A stretch of DNA of 64,000 nucleotides from Diphasiastrum complanatum (GCA_029204225.1 CM055092.1:20690036-20754035), one strand, 5' to 3'. Shown: positions 33,948 to 45,463, counted from the first letter of the stretch. A program made the numbers and translations. The notes: generated by a model not told the origin, from the letters alone.

Positions 33948-34893
33948 TTACTTCGTATGATAAGGTATGAGCAGATACTTTGTTGCTGGAGTGAATCCAC
34001 TTGTCAGACACCGTGACAATGTGTCATTGTTCTCCTTGAAGGCCTGAAGCAAGAAGTTACTCTGCACCAGCAACTCATTTGATGAACCTCTTGCAATGTC
34101 ATATTGCAAGAGTGTAAGCCCAGATTCTATCACAGGATCACTGATAGAAGCCCGTCTGTCTTTGAGATCCAGACAATCTAGAACTCTAAAATTAATACTA
34201 AAGTCAAATTCATCTATTCTAAAACAAAAAGGAATACCAATTGTATCTATAACATTCGATATGTCTTTCTCAAATTTAAGATAATCATCCGAATCTATAT
34301 ATGTACAAAAATTTGGAGGAGGAGGAGGTGGATGTGTATTATCTACAACAATTATAGGAGTATCCAAAACAGAAGTAGCTATATTTACAGCATTATCAAC
34401 AGCAACATTATCTACAATGGATTCTGGGATAGGCTTCAAAGAATCTAAAGGGTTAGGCTTCACTTTCTTAGGAGCACGCTTGGGGGCTGTCTACTTCCTA
34501 GGATGCTTCGTAGGAAGATTAGTCCTATCTAGAGGAGTTGGTCTAGGAGCAGCTGGCTGAGATACATATAACCTACAGTACCTATCCCTCATTCTCATCA
34601 GAAGCTCAAAAATCCTTGGGCATTATGGTAACCCTCTTGGTATGGATGGCAAGCAAAAAAGAATCTTCAAAAAAAAGGCTAATATAATCTTCAGCAGCCT
34701 CCTGAAGGCACTGAAGAGCACTCGGTGTGAATCTAACGTGTTGTCCGAGATCATTTTTTGTTATGTTCCGGACAACACGATAGAATGGAGCTCTTGGGAT
34801 CAACAGAGCTATTGACCTCTGATACTTGCGTATCTCAGAGAGCCACCTGCTGCGGTGTGCGATATTCTATATCTGTCTGCCATACATATCCAT
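33948..34893 (-). pseudogene. CENH3/H3-like histone fold fused to an unknown C-terminal domain
   Basis: ATG at 34893 starts a very short tail, then [13 protein letters not shown] (histone alpha-N), [16 protein letters not shown] (alpha-1), [13 protein letters not shown] and [10 protein letters not shown] (alpha-2), and [11 protein letters not shown] followed one base out of frame by ELLMRMRDR (alpha-3). [19 protein letters not shown] and KDFEL match plant centromeric histone CENH3 better than canonical H3, while RVTIMPKD is H3-like. The normal 30-plus-residue N-terminal tail is missing. Unlike any normal H3, the frame continues through a proline/basic linker (PAAPRPTP, APKRAPKKVKP) and PPPPPP into about 120 residues of unknown type ending at 33948. 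Decay: an in-frame TAG near 34867, a one-base insertion after KDF, and a TAG in the linker. The histone assignment is firm; function is inferred. Confidence 0.88.
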
Positions 34894-34969
34894 CTTCTAC
34901 ACCATTTTGATAGTTAGTTTTGGTTCAATTCTCCCACGCACACAAGTGCGAGATATTCACGTTACTGCC
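34894..34969. promoter_or_regulatory. Short divergent promoter region
   Basis: Only 76 bp separate the start codons of the H3-like gene (minus) and gene E (plus). Any promoter must be shared or overlap the coding starts. The H3-like gene and gene E are therefore probably co-expressed, as with paired histone genes. No clear TATA box is visible in either direction. Confidence 0.45.
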
Positions 34970-36375
34970 ATGGCCTCTTCCTCATCATCCTCACGAGAAT
35001 CAGGCTTGAGTTCATTTTTGAGTGAATTTGGGGTTACTAAAAACCTAGACTACTTCCACAATCTATTCAAGCCATCTCTACATGTTTTCAGGACTGCACA
35101 ACCAAATTCTGACGTATTTTATGAACATTATGTCAGATTCAGAGATATACTTAGCAAGCCTGTTTTCTCCATAGGTCCACTCCAGTACATGCATTATACT
35201 GATCTTGTTCATTTCTTCCTAGATTTTAGACATAGACTGGATAGAATGTTCACCAAATTGTTTGATCTTTTCAAGAGTATTTCTATGTGTCCGTATGGCA
35301 ACAAGAAATGTCGATTGGTTGAATATCAGAGTGGTTTCATACTTTTTCTATTAGTTCAGATCCCAGATGATGATGAAGTTCCTGTTGCTGACCCTCCTTT
35401 TGCACCCTCCTCTGTTCAGTCAGCCATTAAGAATATCAATCACTTTCTTATCGCACTCATGATAAAAAAAGTGACTTCATTGATTTAAATACTGATGTTC
35501 TCCGGGCTCTTTAATTGGCCAAAATACATCTGATGATGAATCCAAATCTATGGAGGATTCAAAATGTCTTTTCAATTTGTCTGTATATTATATTAATGAC
35601 AATGTATATTTTACTACTGCTGATTTATGTAAATTTTCTGACTATCGTGAGGACGAGGTTCTATGTTTATTATCCGGCACAATTTTTGAATTCTCCGACT
35701 TTGTAGATTTTGAGACAAATGACCTTATGACCGGTGAAGAATGTCTGAATAAGACTTTATCAAATATAGTTGAGGATGGGCAAGGCAGGCCATCTGATGA
35801 AGAATTCACGACATTTCAATCCCATATGGGCTTCCCTCGTCCATCATATTAATGCATTTCACTGATGATTTCACTTCAGTATGTGGTCACTATATTGATC
35901 ATCCTGATCTGGTTGCTGCTGATGATGAAGAATGTGTAAGTGTTTAATCTTTCTTGCATTTGAATGTTTTCAATCACTGAATGTGTTTTTGCTAACATAT
36001 TTCCTATTGCAGGATGCTCTCATAATAGATGATTTTGTTGCGAGATGAGGTGGTTTCAGACAACACACATCCTCGTTCCAGAGGGACAGTGGACTGGGCC
36101 ACTATCTTCGGCATTTCTTGAAGAATGAGATCTGTATTGCTCATTCCAAGCTGAGCCCAGTCGGGGAGAGTCTTATAATGGCAGTTAAAGCTTTATCATT
36201 TTATCTAGGAGGACATAAATTTGTTAAGACAAATAAGATCAATTTTGTCAAAAGATCTTATGTTTTGAACATTTTAGGCTTTACTGATGGGAATGTTCCT
36301 TTAAGGAGCTCCCATTATTCATGTATTCCACTTATATCGAGCTTAGTGGAAATAAGGATAATGCACATCTATTAG
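34970..36375 (+). pseudogene. Gene E: unknown N-terminal domain and histone-fold-like C-terminus
   Basis: ATG at 34970 (GCCATGG context) opens MASSSSSSRESGLSSFLSEF, then SLHVFRTAQPNSDVFYEHY and a leucine/phenylalanine-rich segment. After frame changes near 35460 and 35850 it continues with an acidic part (NTSDDESKSMEDSKC, DDEEC) to an intron at 35936-36012 (GTAAGTG to TATTGCAG). The last exon reads GLGHYLRHFLK, SPVGESLIMAVKALSFYL, then KTNKINFVKRSYVLNILG, a helix-loop-long helix-loop-helix pattern like H2B (or H4). One CGA-to-TGA type stop lies at 36046. The histone-fold reading is by pattern only. Its head-to-head position with the H3-like gene fits a histone pair. Confidence 0.45.
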
Positions 36376-36589
36376 ATGCATACGCTAGCAGAGATTTCTT
36401 CATGACAATACTACCATAGAATCTAATACAAGATCTGATGATGAATAGTTGACACTTTGTATTTTGGTATAATACAATCAATACATTGACATTGGGTATT
36501 TCTCCTCTCTTGTTCAATGAATTTGCAAAGCAATTCTGAATATGTCATGATGATCTACTACTCAACAATGATGATCTTCTACTCAGCAA
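36376..36589. other. Intergenic region between gene E and the transposase-like gene
   Basis: Convergent 3' ends meet here. TGATGATCTACTACTCAACA-type short repeats (36550-36590) are present, with no ORF. Confidence 0.4.
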
Positions 36590-39229
36590 TCATCTAATTT
36601 TCTCTTTCTGTATGAACTTGCATGCTTTTCTAAACTTGTTGTATTGTGTGGACTTTGTTATATGTCGAATCTGAACTCTGCGGTAGAACCACTGAAACAA
36701 TTGACAAATGTAGTTTCGTTTTTCGTTGGTTTCTCCATGTTGTGTATTTCGACGAAATGCTGCTCGTGCTTGTCAGTGTGACTTCTCCATCCCTTGTGAT
36801 GACCATACACTCAAGCTTCCATATGTATTTGCAAAAAATGTTGTATGATCTCTTAGTATGTGCTGCATATGTCAAAATCATAATGTTAGTCTTATGTTTG
36901 GATCTAGATATATATGAAAATTTGAAAGCATTTTGAAACTTTTATACTAACCATGTAATGAGTGATGTGATCTTCTCCCCATGCTTTTGATATTGCATTA
37001 ACAAACTCGACACAAGTCCTTTGGACAACTTTCTTATCAATATCAAAGTATTTCTCTTTTCTTAAAATAGCAATCATACTATCAAGCTTTTTCCATACAT
37101 CAACTTTTAGTACTCTAATTTTGCCGTCTTTCTTGAAATCCTGAGTGGCAGCAATAATATGTGTCCAGACTGAGTGTTGAATATTAGAAGCCTTACCAGT
37201 ATGATTTGATAGAAAACGACGTGCTTTTGCTCCTCCTATGCTTGGCTTAGTTGGCATGTTCCCATTCTTTCCTGAAAGCTTTTTATCTTTTTGAAATTTG
37301 ACATGTCCTTTATAGAGACCAGCTTTTGATAAAACATCTTCTAATCGACAGATAACTTCCTTTGCTAATGATGCTGGCTTATTATTCCAAACAAAAACTA
37401 TATGAAGATAAATGGTCTTTTCTATTAATCTAACTTCTGCACAAAGATTGCAAACATGCACATTTTTTAAGGGGATAGGCAGCATAGGCTTCCAGTTCGG
37501 ATCTGCATATTCTCTAGTAATTCTTGTACTCCTAGTTACATCTTTTGCCATTTTCATGCAGTACAAACAAGGGTGTTTTGATGTAGCACCGTGAGAGACA
37601 TTATACATATATTTCAATGTTTTCAAATCACCTGCTACGTGCCATTCAACATTGAAGTCTCCAACTCCTGGAACATTGAGAAGTCCTCCATCCATATGGT
37701 CCTTGATGATCCTAGGATAAGATGTCCTTGAGAATATCCATGACAATATATCATGATCCTCTTTCAGCACCTGTCCAAAGAATTAATCATACTTAGTTTA
37801 CAATTTATTAATACTATTCAATGAATGTAATGTAATAATGAGGCTAGTTACCTGAAACGCTGCCAACCACCATATATCATTTTCTAACTGGACACTGAAT
37901 TTGAAATCTTCTTGGTTCTCTGTTTGTGATAGAGCACCATTCATGAGAGTTATACTAACCCTTTCCATCTTCTGCCCTTTCACAATTTCTGACTCATCTA
38001 ACTTAAGTACTATGATTATTTTGCCATTCACTTTTTCATAGGTTATATCATAGAATGTGATGATGTATCTCAGCAAGTAATTTAGATCAACAAATAAATT
38101 GTTTGATGAATTATAGAATATCGATCTTCCATCAGTTTCATACACCTCCTCAATATGAAACGGTGTTCCAGTGATCTTATGCATACCTATGTTTAATGTA
38201 TCCCTCTCTTTCTTCAAGTAATATGTCATAGGGATTGGGACTTTTCTAATTTGAACTTGCTTAAAAGCTTCTCTAATTAGTTTAAATATTGTTGCATATG
38301 CTTCCCTACTAATACCTGCAAAATCAAAAGCACCCTGAACTATAGTCTTATCTAAAATATTTTGAATGTCCACCATCAAAGACTCTACTATTTTACACTT
38401 TACATTTGAAATCCTATTGTTCATCATGACATGCTCAGTGGATTTGCAAGTCAATATTGTGCCCAATGACATTCCTAGTGAAGCATTGTCTTTAATATTC
38501 CGAAGAGCTACTAATGCAGATCTGCAAAAAAAACAGATAGCTAACAGAATATCACCATAGCTGAAATTAAATCCAAATGTCATCGAAAAACTTACAAAAT
38601 TTAGAATATGCTTATTTGAATGCACGGATCCTTCTATTTCGATAACCTCCTTTTGAAAGCGTTTGAATATCCTTGCAATTTTGTCGCTTTCGCTTCTTAC
38701 TTTCAGCCTTCTTCTTTACCAAATCCACATCCTTCAGTAATTGTAAGTTTTCAATACGAATAGACTATAAGACTGATTGCATTTGCTCTAGTTCTGATTT
38801 GATATTGATTGCTATCTTCTGTAATGATTCATTATTTTTTTTAAGTTGTTCATTTTCTTCTAACGTCTTTTGGAGATGACAATCTATATTCTGACAATAA
38901 GAGGATATCCGGATTAACTCACCTTCTAAAAAGTGAACTTTATTCATATAAAGTTGTTTTTCATGGTTTTGCAATCTTTCACAATATCCTAGTAATCCAC
39001 TATGCCCATTGCATATCCATGTAACTAAATGAGTTATTGAAGAGAATGTGGGATGTGTCAAAGTGCTTGGATCTTGTGGATATAATGTTCCATCTGTCCA
39101 CAAATCCACGTTTTTCTTTCCTTCTACCCTGTAACGAGAACGATCTTCAGCTCCTTTGCCTCCTCTTATCTGCAAAGGTGCCAAATCAATAGGGATATTC
39201 ACATGTAGATGATATAATGTCATCATCAA
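36590..39229 (-). pseudogene. DDE transposase-like gene with CxxC, RAG1-like layout
   Basis: Multi-exon minus-strand gene. The N-terminal part (39229-38600) has a coiled-coil-like run (HLQKTLEENEQLKKNNESLQ). After an intron at about 38595-38522, exon 38521-37852 has VLKLDESEIVKGQKMERVSI, a likely first catalytic Asp. Intron 37851-37771 (GTAACT to GGACAG, phase 0) leads to exon 37770-36952 with HVAGDLKTLKYMYNVSHG (second Asp) and HPCLYC. Intron 36951-36863 (phase 0) leads to the last exon 36862-36590 with VWSSQGMEKSH, a likely catalytic Glu, ending at TGA 36590. The order D, D, CxxC, E with W-S-x-G-x-E resembles RAG1/Transib-type transposases and unclassified animal and oomycete proteins with GDLK..CxxC. 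Decay includes a TGA after KSH and frame problems at the first intron. Confidence 0.65.
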
Positions 39230-39625
39230 AAAAATAATAGAGTAATCAGTTGCATCAAAGTACTATGACCAGATTCTATGAAGCAAAACAAAATACTCAT
39301 CTTTGATTATATTATATACTATGTACGATCAATCCAATCTCCATGCTTGCATGCTTGATTCAAATTTGAAAATGCCGCTCATTTTTTCATTCCAATAGGT
39401 AATTGGCGCTCATGTTTCCATTCTCGTGGAAGGAATGCATATGTAAACATTTTGCAATTTTTTCTGATTCGAATTTGGGGATGGCAGTCATATTCTAGAT
39501 CCAGTGAAAATATTGCCCTTTTCGTAACCAATGGAGGGAATATTTTTGAATTTAGTCAAGTTATACTGCGAACTGTTAACAGTTCTTAACTGTGACTATA
39601 GACACTATGGTTAGATCATTGGGAG
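39230..39625. other. Right flank of the histone element candidate
   Basis: AT-rich and non-coding. It includes the palindrome AACTGTTAACAGTT (39571-39584) and TAACTGTGACTAT (39587-39599), a direct copy of 32003-32015. Confidence 0.5.
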
Positions 39626-42387
39626 TTGGGGAGGCCTTGGGAGTGGTGTGGGCAAGCAAATAAACAATATTGTTTTATTTATTTTGATATTTTTGCATAT
39701 CCTACATGGCATTCCTTAAAGGGTCTTTTTGATATTGAGAACTCCTCTAATGTGAAGAAAGGAAAAGCTGCAGGACCAATGATGAAGATGCAAGCTAGGC
39801 AACACTATAATATGATCTTGAAATGGGAAAAATCATCTCGAAAGGTTGATTCTAAGAATGTACCACCTTTATTGGATAAAGAAAAAGAGAAGATCAAGGA
39901 TGATTCACCATTAAGGAAGTCGTCACTTTTAGAAAAGAGCACATCTTCTACAAAGTCATCATCTCCAATTGTCGTCGTTCCTAAGAAGAGTGAGAACATG
40001 AGAATTTTTGTGAATTTCAATGAACAAAGTGATGTGAAAGGATCACTTTCTGATTACCCTTTATTGAGGGCATAATGGATTGTCTTGCTAGAGTGAAAGC
40101 CTACAAGTTTTTGGATGGATTTAGTGGTTACAATCAAGTCAAGATCACAATTGCGCATCACCATAAAATAGCTTTTGCAACAACAGAATGAGAAACTTAT
40201 GCTGATAAAGCTATGTCATTTGGATTTTGTAACACACCTAGTTCATTTTAAAGAGTCATGCAGTTCGCCTTCAATGAGTACTTGCAGAAATTCCTTGAAA
40301 TCTACTTGGATGATCTCGGAGTCCATAGTGCCAATACATATCACTTGGATCGTATGGAAAAAGTGTCTGAACATTGTCACAAATACCAAATCTCCTTAAG
40401 TCCAGAGAAGTGTCAAATTTGGATTACTCATGGAGTTGTCCTTGGACATGTGATATCAATACATGGCATTGTTACAGATTATTCCAAGATCAAAGTCATC
40501 GTTGAGGTACCGCCCCCAAGAACAATTTGAGGAGTCTATGTGTTTATGGGTCATGTCAATTGCTATCGAATATTTATTTTATTCTTTGTTGGTTTAGCAA
40601 GACCTATATACAAGCTGACTATTGTACCAATCTGGACAGTTGAGGCATTGGAAGCATTTGAAAAATTGAAGAAAGCTTTAGCTTATGCACTGATACTATG
40701 AGCCCCAATTTGGACAATTGAGTTTCATGTTCATATTGATGCATCAAAATATGCAATTGGATCAGTTTCAGGTAAATATAAAAAAGATTATCCCATCAGA
40801 TTTGCAAGCAAACAACTTACAGATCTGAAGAAGAATTATTCGACAATAAAACGAGAAGCGTTATCCATGGTTTTTTACATTAAGAAGTTTCGACATTATC
40901 TACTGGCAATGCATTTTGCATTTTATATTGATCACCAGCCGTTACTTTATTTAGTGAACAAGACATGCAATATGGGGTGTATTGTAAGATGGCTACTTTT
41001 ATTGACCAAATTTGATTTTCGAGTGGTGGTTCAAAAAGTTAAACAACATTATCTGGCCGACCATGTCTCAAGGATCAAATCAACACCAGTTAATACTGAA
41101 GTGGATGATGAGCTACCAGATGCTGCGTTGTTCTATGTTGAAGCAGTACCTGAGTGGGCCATAGATATTGTTGAATATGATGCTAGGCCAACCCAATGAC
41201 TCCTTATCAAAAGTACAAAAGAGACAATTGATTCTTAAGGCACAACCTTATCAATTGATTGCGGGCCAATTATATCGCCGAGGAATGGATGATATTTTGA
41301 GAAGATTTGTTTTTCCGCATGAAGTACCTGAACTTATCATGTTTTCCAATGATGGAATGGGTGGAGGACATTTTTCAGCAGATATCATTGTTTGCAAACT
41401 TTTCCAATTAGGGTGTTTGTGGCCTACACTTCACTAAGGTACATAAATTTATAGCTAGTCATGTGATGTTTTTCAACGTGCACAGCATCCTACGAAACAA
41501 AAGTATGAATCTATGCATCCGGTGTTATTGCAAGCATCGTTTGAGAAATGGGGCCTTGACTATTTTGGTCCTATTCATCATGCGGCAAGAGGGTCTCAAG
41601 CAAGATACATCATCGTTGCAACTGATTATATGACCAAGTGGGTTGAAGAGAAAGTAGTTCGAGTTGTAGATGCAAAATCTACAACTAAGTTCCTTATGAA
41701 CACGTTTTTGATAGGTTTGGATGTCCTATCGAAATCGTAAGCGATCGCGGATCACACTTTGTGAATGAAAAATTAAAGTGTCTGTTGGAAGACTTTTTCA
41801 TTATTCATCTGTTTAGTACTCTGTATTATTCGAGGGGTAATGGCCAAGCTGAATCTTCCAATAAGATTCTCTGCAACATTATGACAAAAATGGTGGAAGC
41901 AAGTCGTTCTGTTTGGGAACATAAATTGGATGCAGCATTATGGGCATTCAGAACAACTTACAAAGGTAGTACCAATCAAACACCATTCCAACTTGTCTAT
42001 GGTCAAGATGCAGTTATGCCGATCGAATTCTTCATACCACCCTTTCTCATAGAGGAAACAGAATGTTTGGATGAAGCGAAATCCTTACAAATGCGTCATG
42101 TGGCTTTACAAAAACGGTGAGACCAAATTGATGGTAGTTCATGCGTTAGCAGTAGAGAAAGCTCGTCGCAAGGCATGGCACGATCGCCGATTACACAAAA
42201 AAGATCTGAAGGAAAGAGATCTAGCACTAAGTACAAGACGAAACTGACCAAAGAAAAATTGAAGTTTACAGGTGAAGGACCATACAAGGTTAACAAGATA
42301 TTGAACTATAGAGCAATTATTTTAGAACATTTGGATGGAAAACGATTTGATACTCCAGTGAATGGTAGCCAACTAGGTAAGTTTTGA
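39626..42387 (+). pseudogene. pol: Gypsy pol remnant (RT, RNase H, integrase)
   Basis: Signatures in order: SSPIVVVPKKSENMRIFV (RT start), FLDGFSGYNQVKI, MQFAFNEYLQKFLEIYLDDL (YLDD active site), SLSPEKCQIW and VVLGHVIS. RNase H: FHVHIDASKYAIGSV, REALSMVFYIKKFRHYL and DHQPLLYLVN. Integrase: HFSADIIVCKL, KWGLDYFGPI, ATDYMTKWVE, VSDRGSHF and NGQAESSNKIL with the D, D, E residues, then ALWAFRTTYKGSTNQTPFQL and LKFTGEGPYKVNKI. There are several stops and frame changes, and RT is partly deleted (about 40080-40250). Gag and protease are missing. It belongs to the plant Ty3/Gypsy group and is related to the element at 57482. Confidence 0.92.
39718..39752. repeat. 35 bp inverted repeat, right arm
   Basis: Perfect reverse complement of 31662-31696. 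It lies within the open frame that leads into the Gypsy RT (encoding KGLFDIENSS), with unrelated-looking sequence to its left. Confidence 0.85.
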
Positions 42388-43265
42388 CAGCCAGTTCAAC
42401 CAGTTCAACCAGTTTGATCCAACACCTTGTCAATTTAACTTTTGTTGTTTTACAATTCTTTTCACAACTTGATTGATTTCTTTTTTTTTTGGAAAAAGAT
42501 AGTAAATAAAATAAAAATAAAGAAGAAAAAGAAGAAAAAAGAATGATGAACAAAAGTCAAAAAAATCATCAAATCAGAAAAATTTGAAGAAAATTATTTT
42601 TAGGATTTACTTTTTTATGGAAAAATGCCTTAGAAAACCACTTTTTGAGTCATTTTTTGCACATACATTTTTAGAAACCTTCACCGAGTTGCCAGATCAC
42701 ACATCTGCCTCAGATTTGCCTATATTGAGTCCGACGAAGGTTCTCTAGCTACGTTACTATCTTTTTTGAAGTTAGGCGAATGTTCAGCAAGTTGCCATTT
42801 TGGGAACCTTCGCTGAGCACCTTACAATCATTATTAACCTTCGCCGACCTAACAGATGGATTTAGAATGCCAAAATTAGGTTGGACATTGGTTCAGATAT
42901 TGAAATTTTTTATTATCTACAATACATAGGCGAAAGATGTTCTTAGGCGAATTGAATGTTACAGACCTTAAAACTTTTGTCAGATTAGTTCAGACCTTCA
43001 ATCTTTGCTGAGATTTTTGAAAATTATTTTCACAGTATTGAGCATTCTTGCAAAGTTTTGTCTAGAACTGAGTAGCCAAACTAGTACTTTGTCTAATGGA
43101 CCCTCCAAATTCACTTACAAAAGGGCTGAATTTGATTTCATTTCTCACTTGTGCTAGTGAAGCTCTTGCCAAATTTTCCAGTGACCAGAACTTTCCAAAA
43201 CTTCTTTTCAGTCTTCTGATACACTCTTGCACTCCTATTCTCAGTTTTTGACTACTCTCATCATG
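42388..43265 (+). other. Gypsy 3' non-coding region with AACCTTCGC motifs
   Basis: No gene. After the integrase stop comes an AT-rich leader, then motif copies AACCTTCACCGA (42677), CGACGAAGGTT (42732), AACCTTCGCTGA (42805) and AACCTTCGCCGA (42836). The end (AAAAGGGCTGAATTTGATT near 43117) aligns with the TATA-containing segment at 62563-62590 in the other Gypsy. Confidence 0.65.
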
Positions 43266-43374
43266 TCTTCTACTGATACGTCTTAGTCTCCTAAGTATGT
43301 CATTCATCGTGAGGTTCTGACCAAGATGAACATCATGATACTTCCTAGTACATTATCTGAAGGGTAGCCAAAAT
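43266..43374 (+). pseudogene. Gypsy extra 3' ORF, N-terminal remnant
   Basis: ATG at 43266 opens MSSTDTS, one stop, then SPKYVIHREVLTKMNIMI, which aligns with MASSSSEDSGAKQVIQRDIL and MQIW at 62824. It is cut off near 43370 by a Copia segment. It shows that an extra ORF downstream of integrase is shared by two copies of this Gypsy type. Confidence 0.6.
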
Positions 43375-43905
43375 ATGGGACTAACCTACAGAGCAAGAAA
43401 CGAAAGAAAAGAATTCGAGCTGCACCACTACAATGGTACAAGCTGGGAGAGCTGCAAAGATAACTGCAAGTCCATAATTGGAGGATGTACAATAGTGTGC
43501 GGAGCTATAATCAGCTGGAGATGCAAAAAACAAACCTTGGTAGCTCAATCTTCTTGCGAAGTTGAATACATTGTAGCTTCAAAGGTGGCCAATGAGTTAG
43601 TGTGGTTGTAAATGATGCTAGAGGCAATTGGGATACCAAAAGAGGACCATGCACGATGATGATGGACTCTAAGAGTGCCATTTATATGTCCCAGAATCCA
43701 GTCTTCCATTCAAAGACAAAACGCATACCTTTGAAGTACCATCACATTCGAGATTTGATCTCGAAAGGAGAGTTCCAGATCCAATACATAAAATTTGAAG
43801 ACATGATTGCAGATCTGCTCACGAAGCCACTCAACAACTTACTCTTTGCAAAGCAAAGAAAGACAATTGGACTAAACGTGGAAAGCCGCAAGGTTCAAGA
43901 GGGAG
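43375..43905 (+). pseudogene. pol: Copia RNase H and pol C-terminus
   Basis: Encodes SIIGGCTIVCGAIISWRCKK, QTLVAQSSCEVEYIVAS, then after a frame change MMMDSKSAIYMSQNPVFH, KTKRIPLKYHHIRDLISKG and IADLLTKPLNNLLFAKQR. It is a different Copia family from the 15.7 kb element, judging by these motifs. It ends with EGVS at the LTR start. Confidence 0.88.
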
Positions 43906-44671
<766 letters not shown>

Positions 44672-44677
<6 letters not shown>

Positions 44678-45120
44678 TGAGAGTTTTCTCCTTAGATTGA
44701 GAATGCCAAATGAGTACAAATGGTGCCATTTTATTCTTGGGGAGGCCCTTGCCCCATTCATCCTATTGGCTATTTGAAGTGGCATGGATTGCAATCCTAG
44801 CCTTTCAAAGAAACACAAAAGATCTAATGGTACACAAAGAAACACACCCAACCTACCACCATTTGACTTTGACTCAACCTTGTAACTTAGACTTTGGCCT
44901 TTAACTTATTTTATTTGCACCTAAGGCCCAAGTAACTAGAACACAAATTAATCTATTTAACTAGTGTGCTCATTGGGCTGGGCTTATACATGCAGGAAGC
45001 CAGTGCCTCGCACGTATTGCTCTATTGTATTGAGGCGGGGCCCACTTAGCAAGACTTGGCCAACAATAGTTTTAGTAGTGGGACCCACTAATTATTATTG
45101 TACAAGAAATACCCACAACA
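44672..45120 (-). repeat. Gypsy LTR fragment, minus strand
   Basis: The reverse complement aligns with the 5' LTR at 57482-58302: TGTTGTGGGTATT against TGTTGGGGGTATT, CCTGCATGTATAAGCCCA, GGCACCATTTGTAC and GGAGAAAACTCT are shared in order. The LTR's CT-rich stretch coincides with the GA tract of the foldback. It follows the minus-strand gag-like ORF and so would be that element's 3' LTR. Confidence 0.8.
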
Positions 45121-45463
45121 GGGCCCTCGGCCCAAAGTAGTTTCGATCCCTCGACACTTGCCTGGAAGAGCATTGTTGTCGGCCCGTTTTTTGTTGGGAC
45201 ATGGATGCTTCAAGAAAAGTGTGCATATAATTCGCTTACATAAAACTTGAGGCTTTATTGGTTGTTGATCAACAAGAATTCGGACTTGCCAAGTCTTCAA
45301 TAATACCCATAAAGGTCTGGGGGCCATTCTAGATAACCTTGTTCATTGACAATTGGGTAGTCAAGGCATTCCATTATAGTATTCCAAGATAAAACTTGCT
45401 GATATTGCTCCTCATAGATTGGCGCAACTGGTCTCAATGTCCTAGACTCTCCCAATTCATAAT

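Larger units (their letters stand above)
31700..39717. mobile_element. Candidate novel large DNA element with histone-fold genes
   Basis: Four spliced, decayed genes lie together with no retrotransposon gene among them: unknown gene A (+, 32097-33499), CENH3/H3-like fusion (-, 34893-33948), gene E with a C-terminal histone-fold-like part (+, 34970-36375), and a DDE transposase-like gene (-, 39229-36590). The middle two are head to head with 76 bp between start codons. The block is bracketed by the 35 bp inverted repeat and contains a 13 bp direct repeat (TAACTGTGACTAT at 32003-32015 and 39587-39599) outside all four genes. Neither has a confirmed target duplication, so the real limits are unknown. 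I know of no described element with this gene set. Confidence 0.55.

Noticed and set aside
34826-34969. Earlier in-frame start for gene E, with a hydrophobic N-terminal segment
   Set aside because: That extension overlaps the coding start of the H3-like gene on the other strand, and the ATG at 34970 has the better context (GCCATGG).
31700-39717. Endogenous pararetrovirus or geminivirus
   Set aside because: No RT, movement protein, coat protein or Rep motifs occur in the block. The genes are spliced with GT-AG introns, and one encodes a histone fold.
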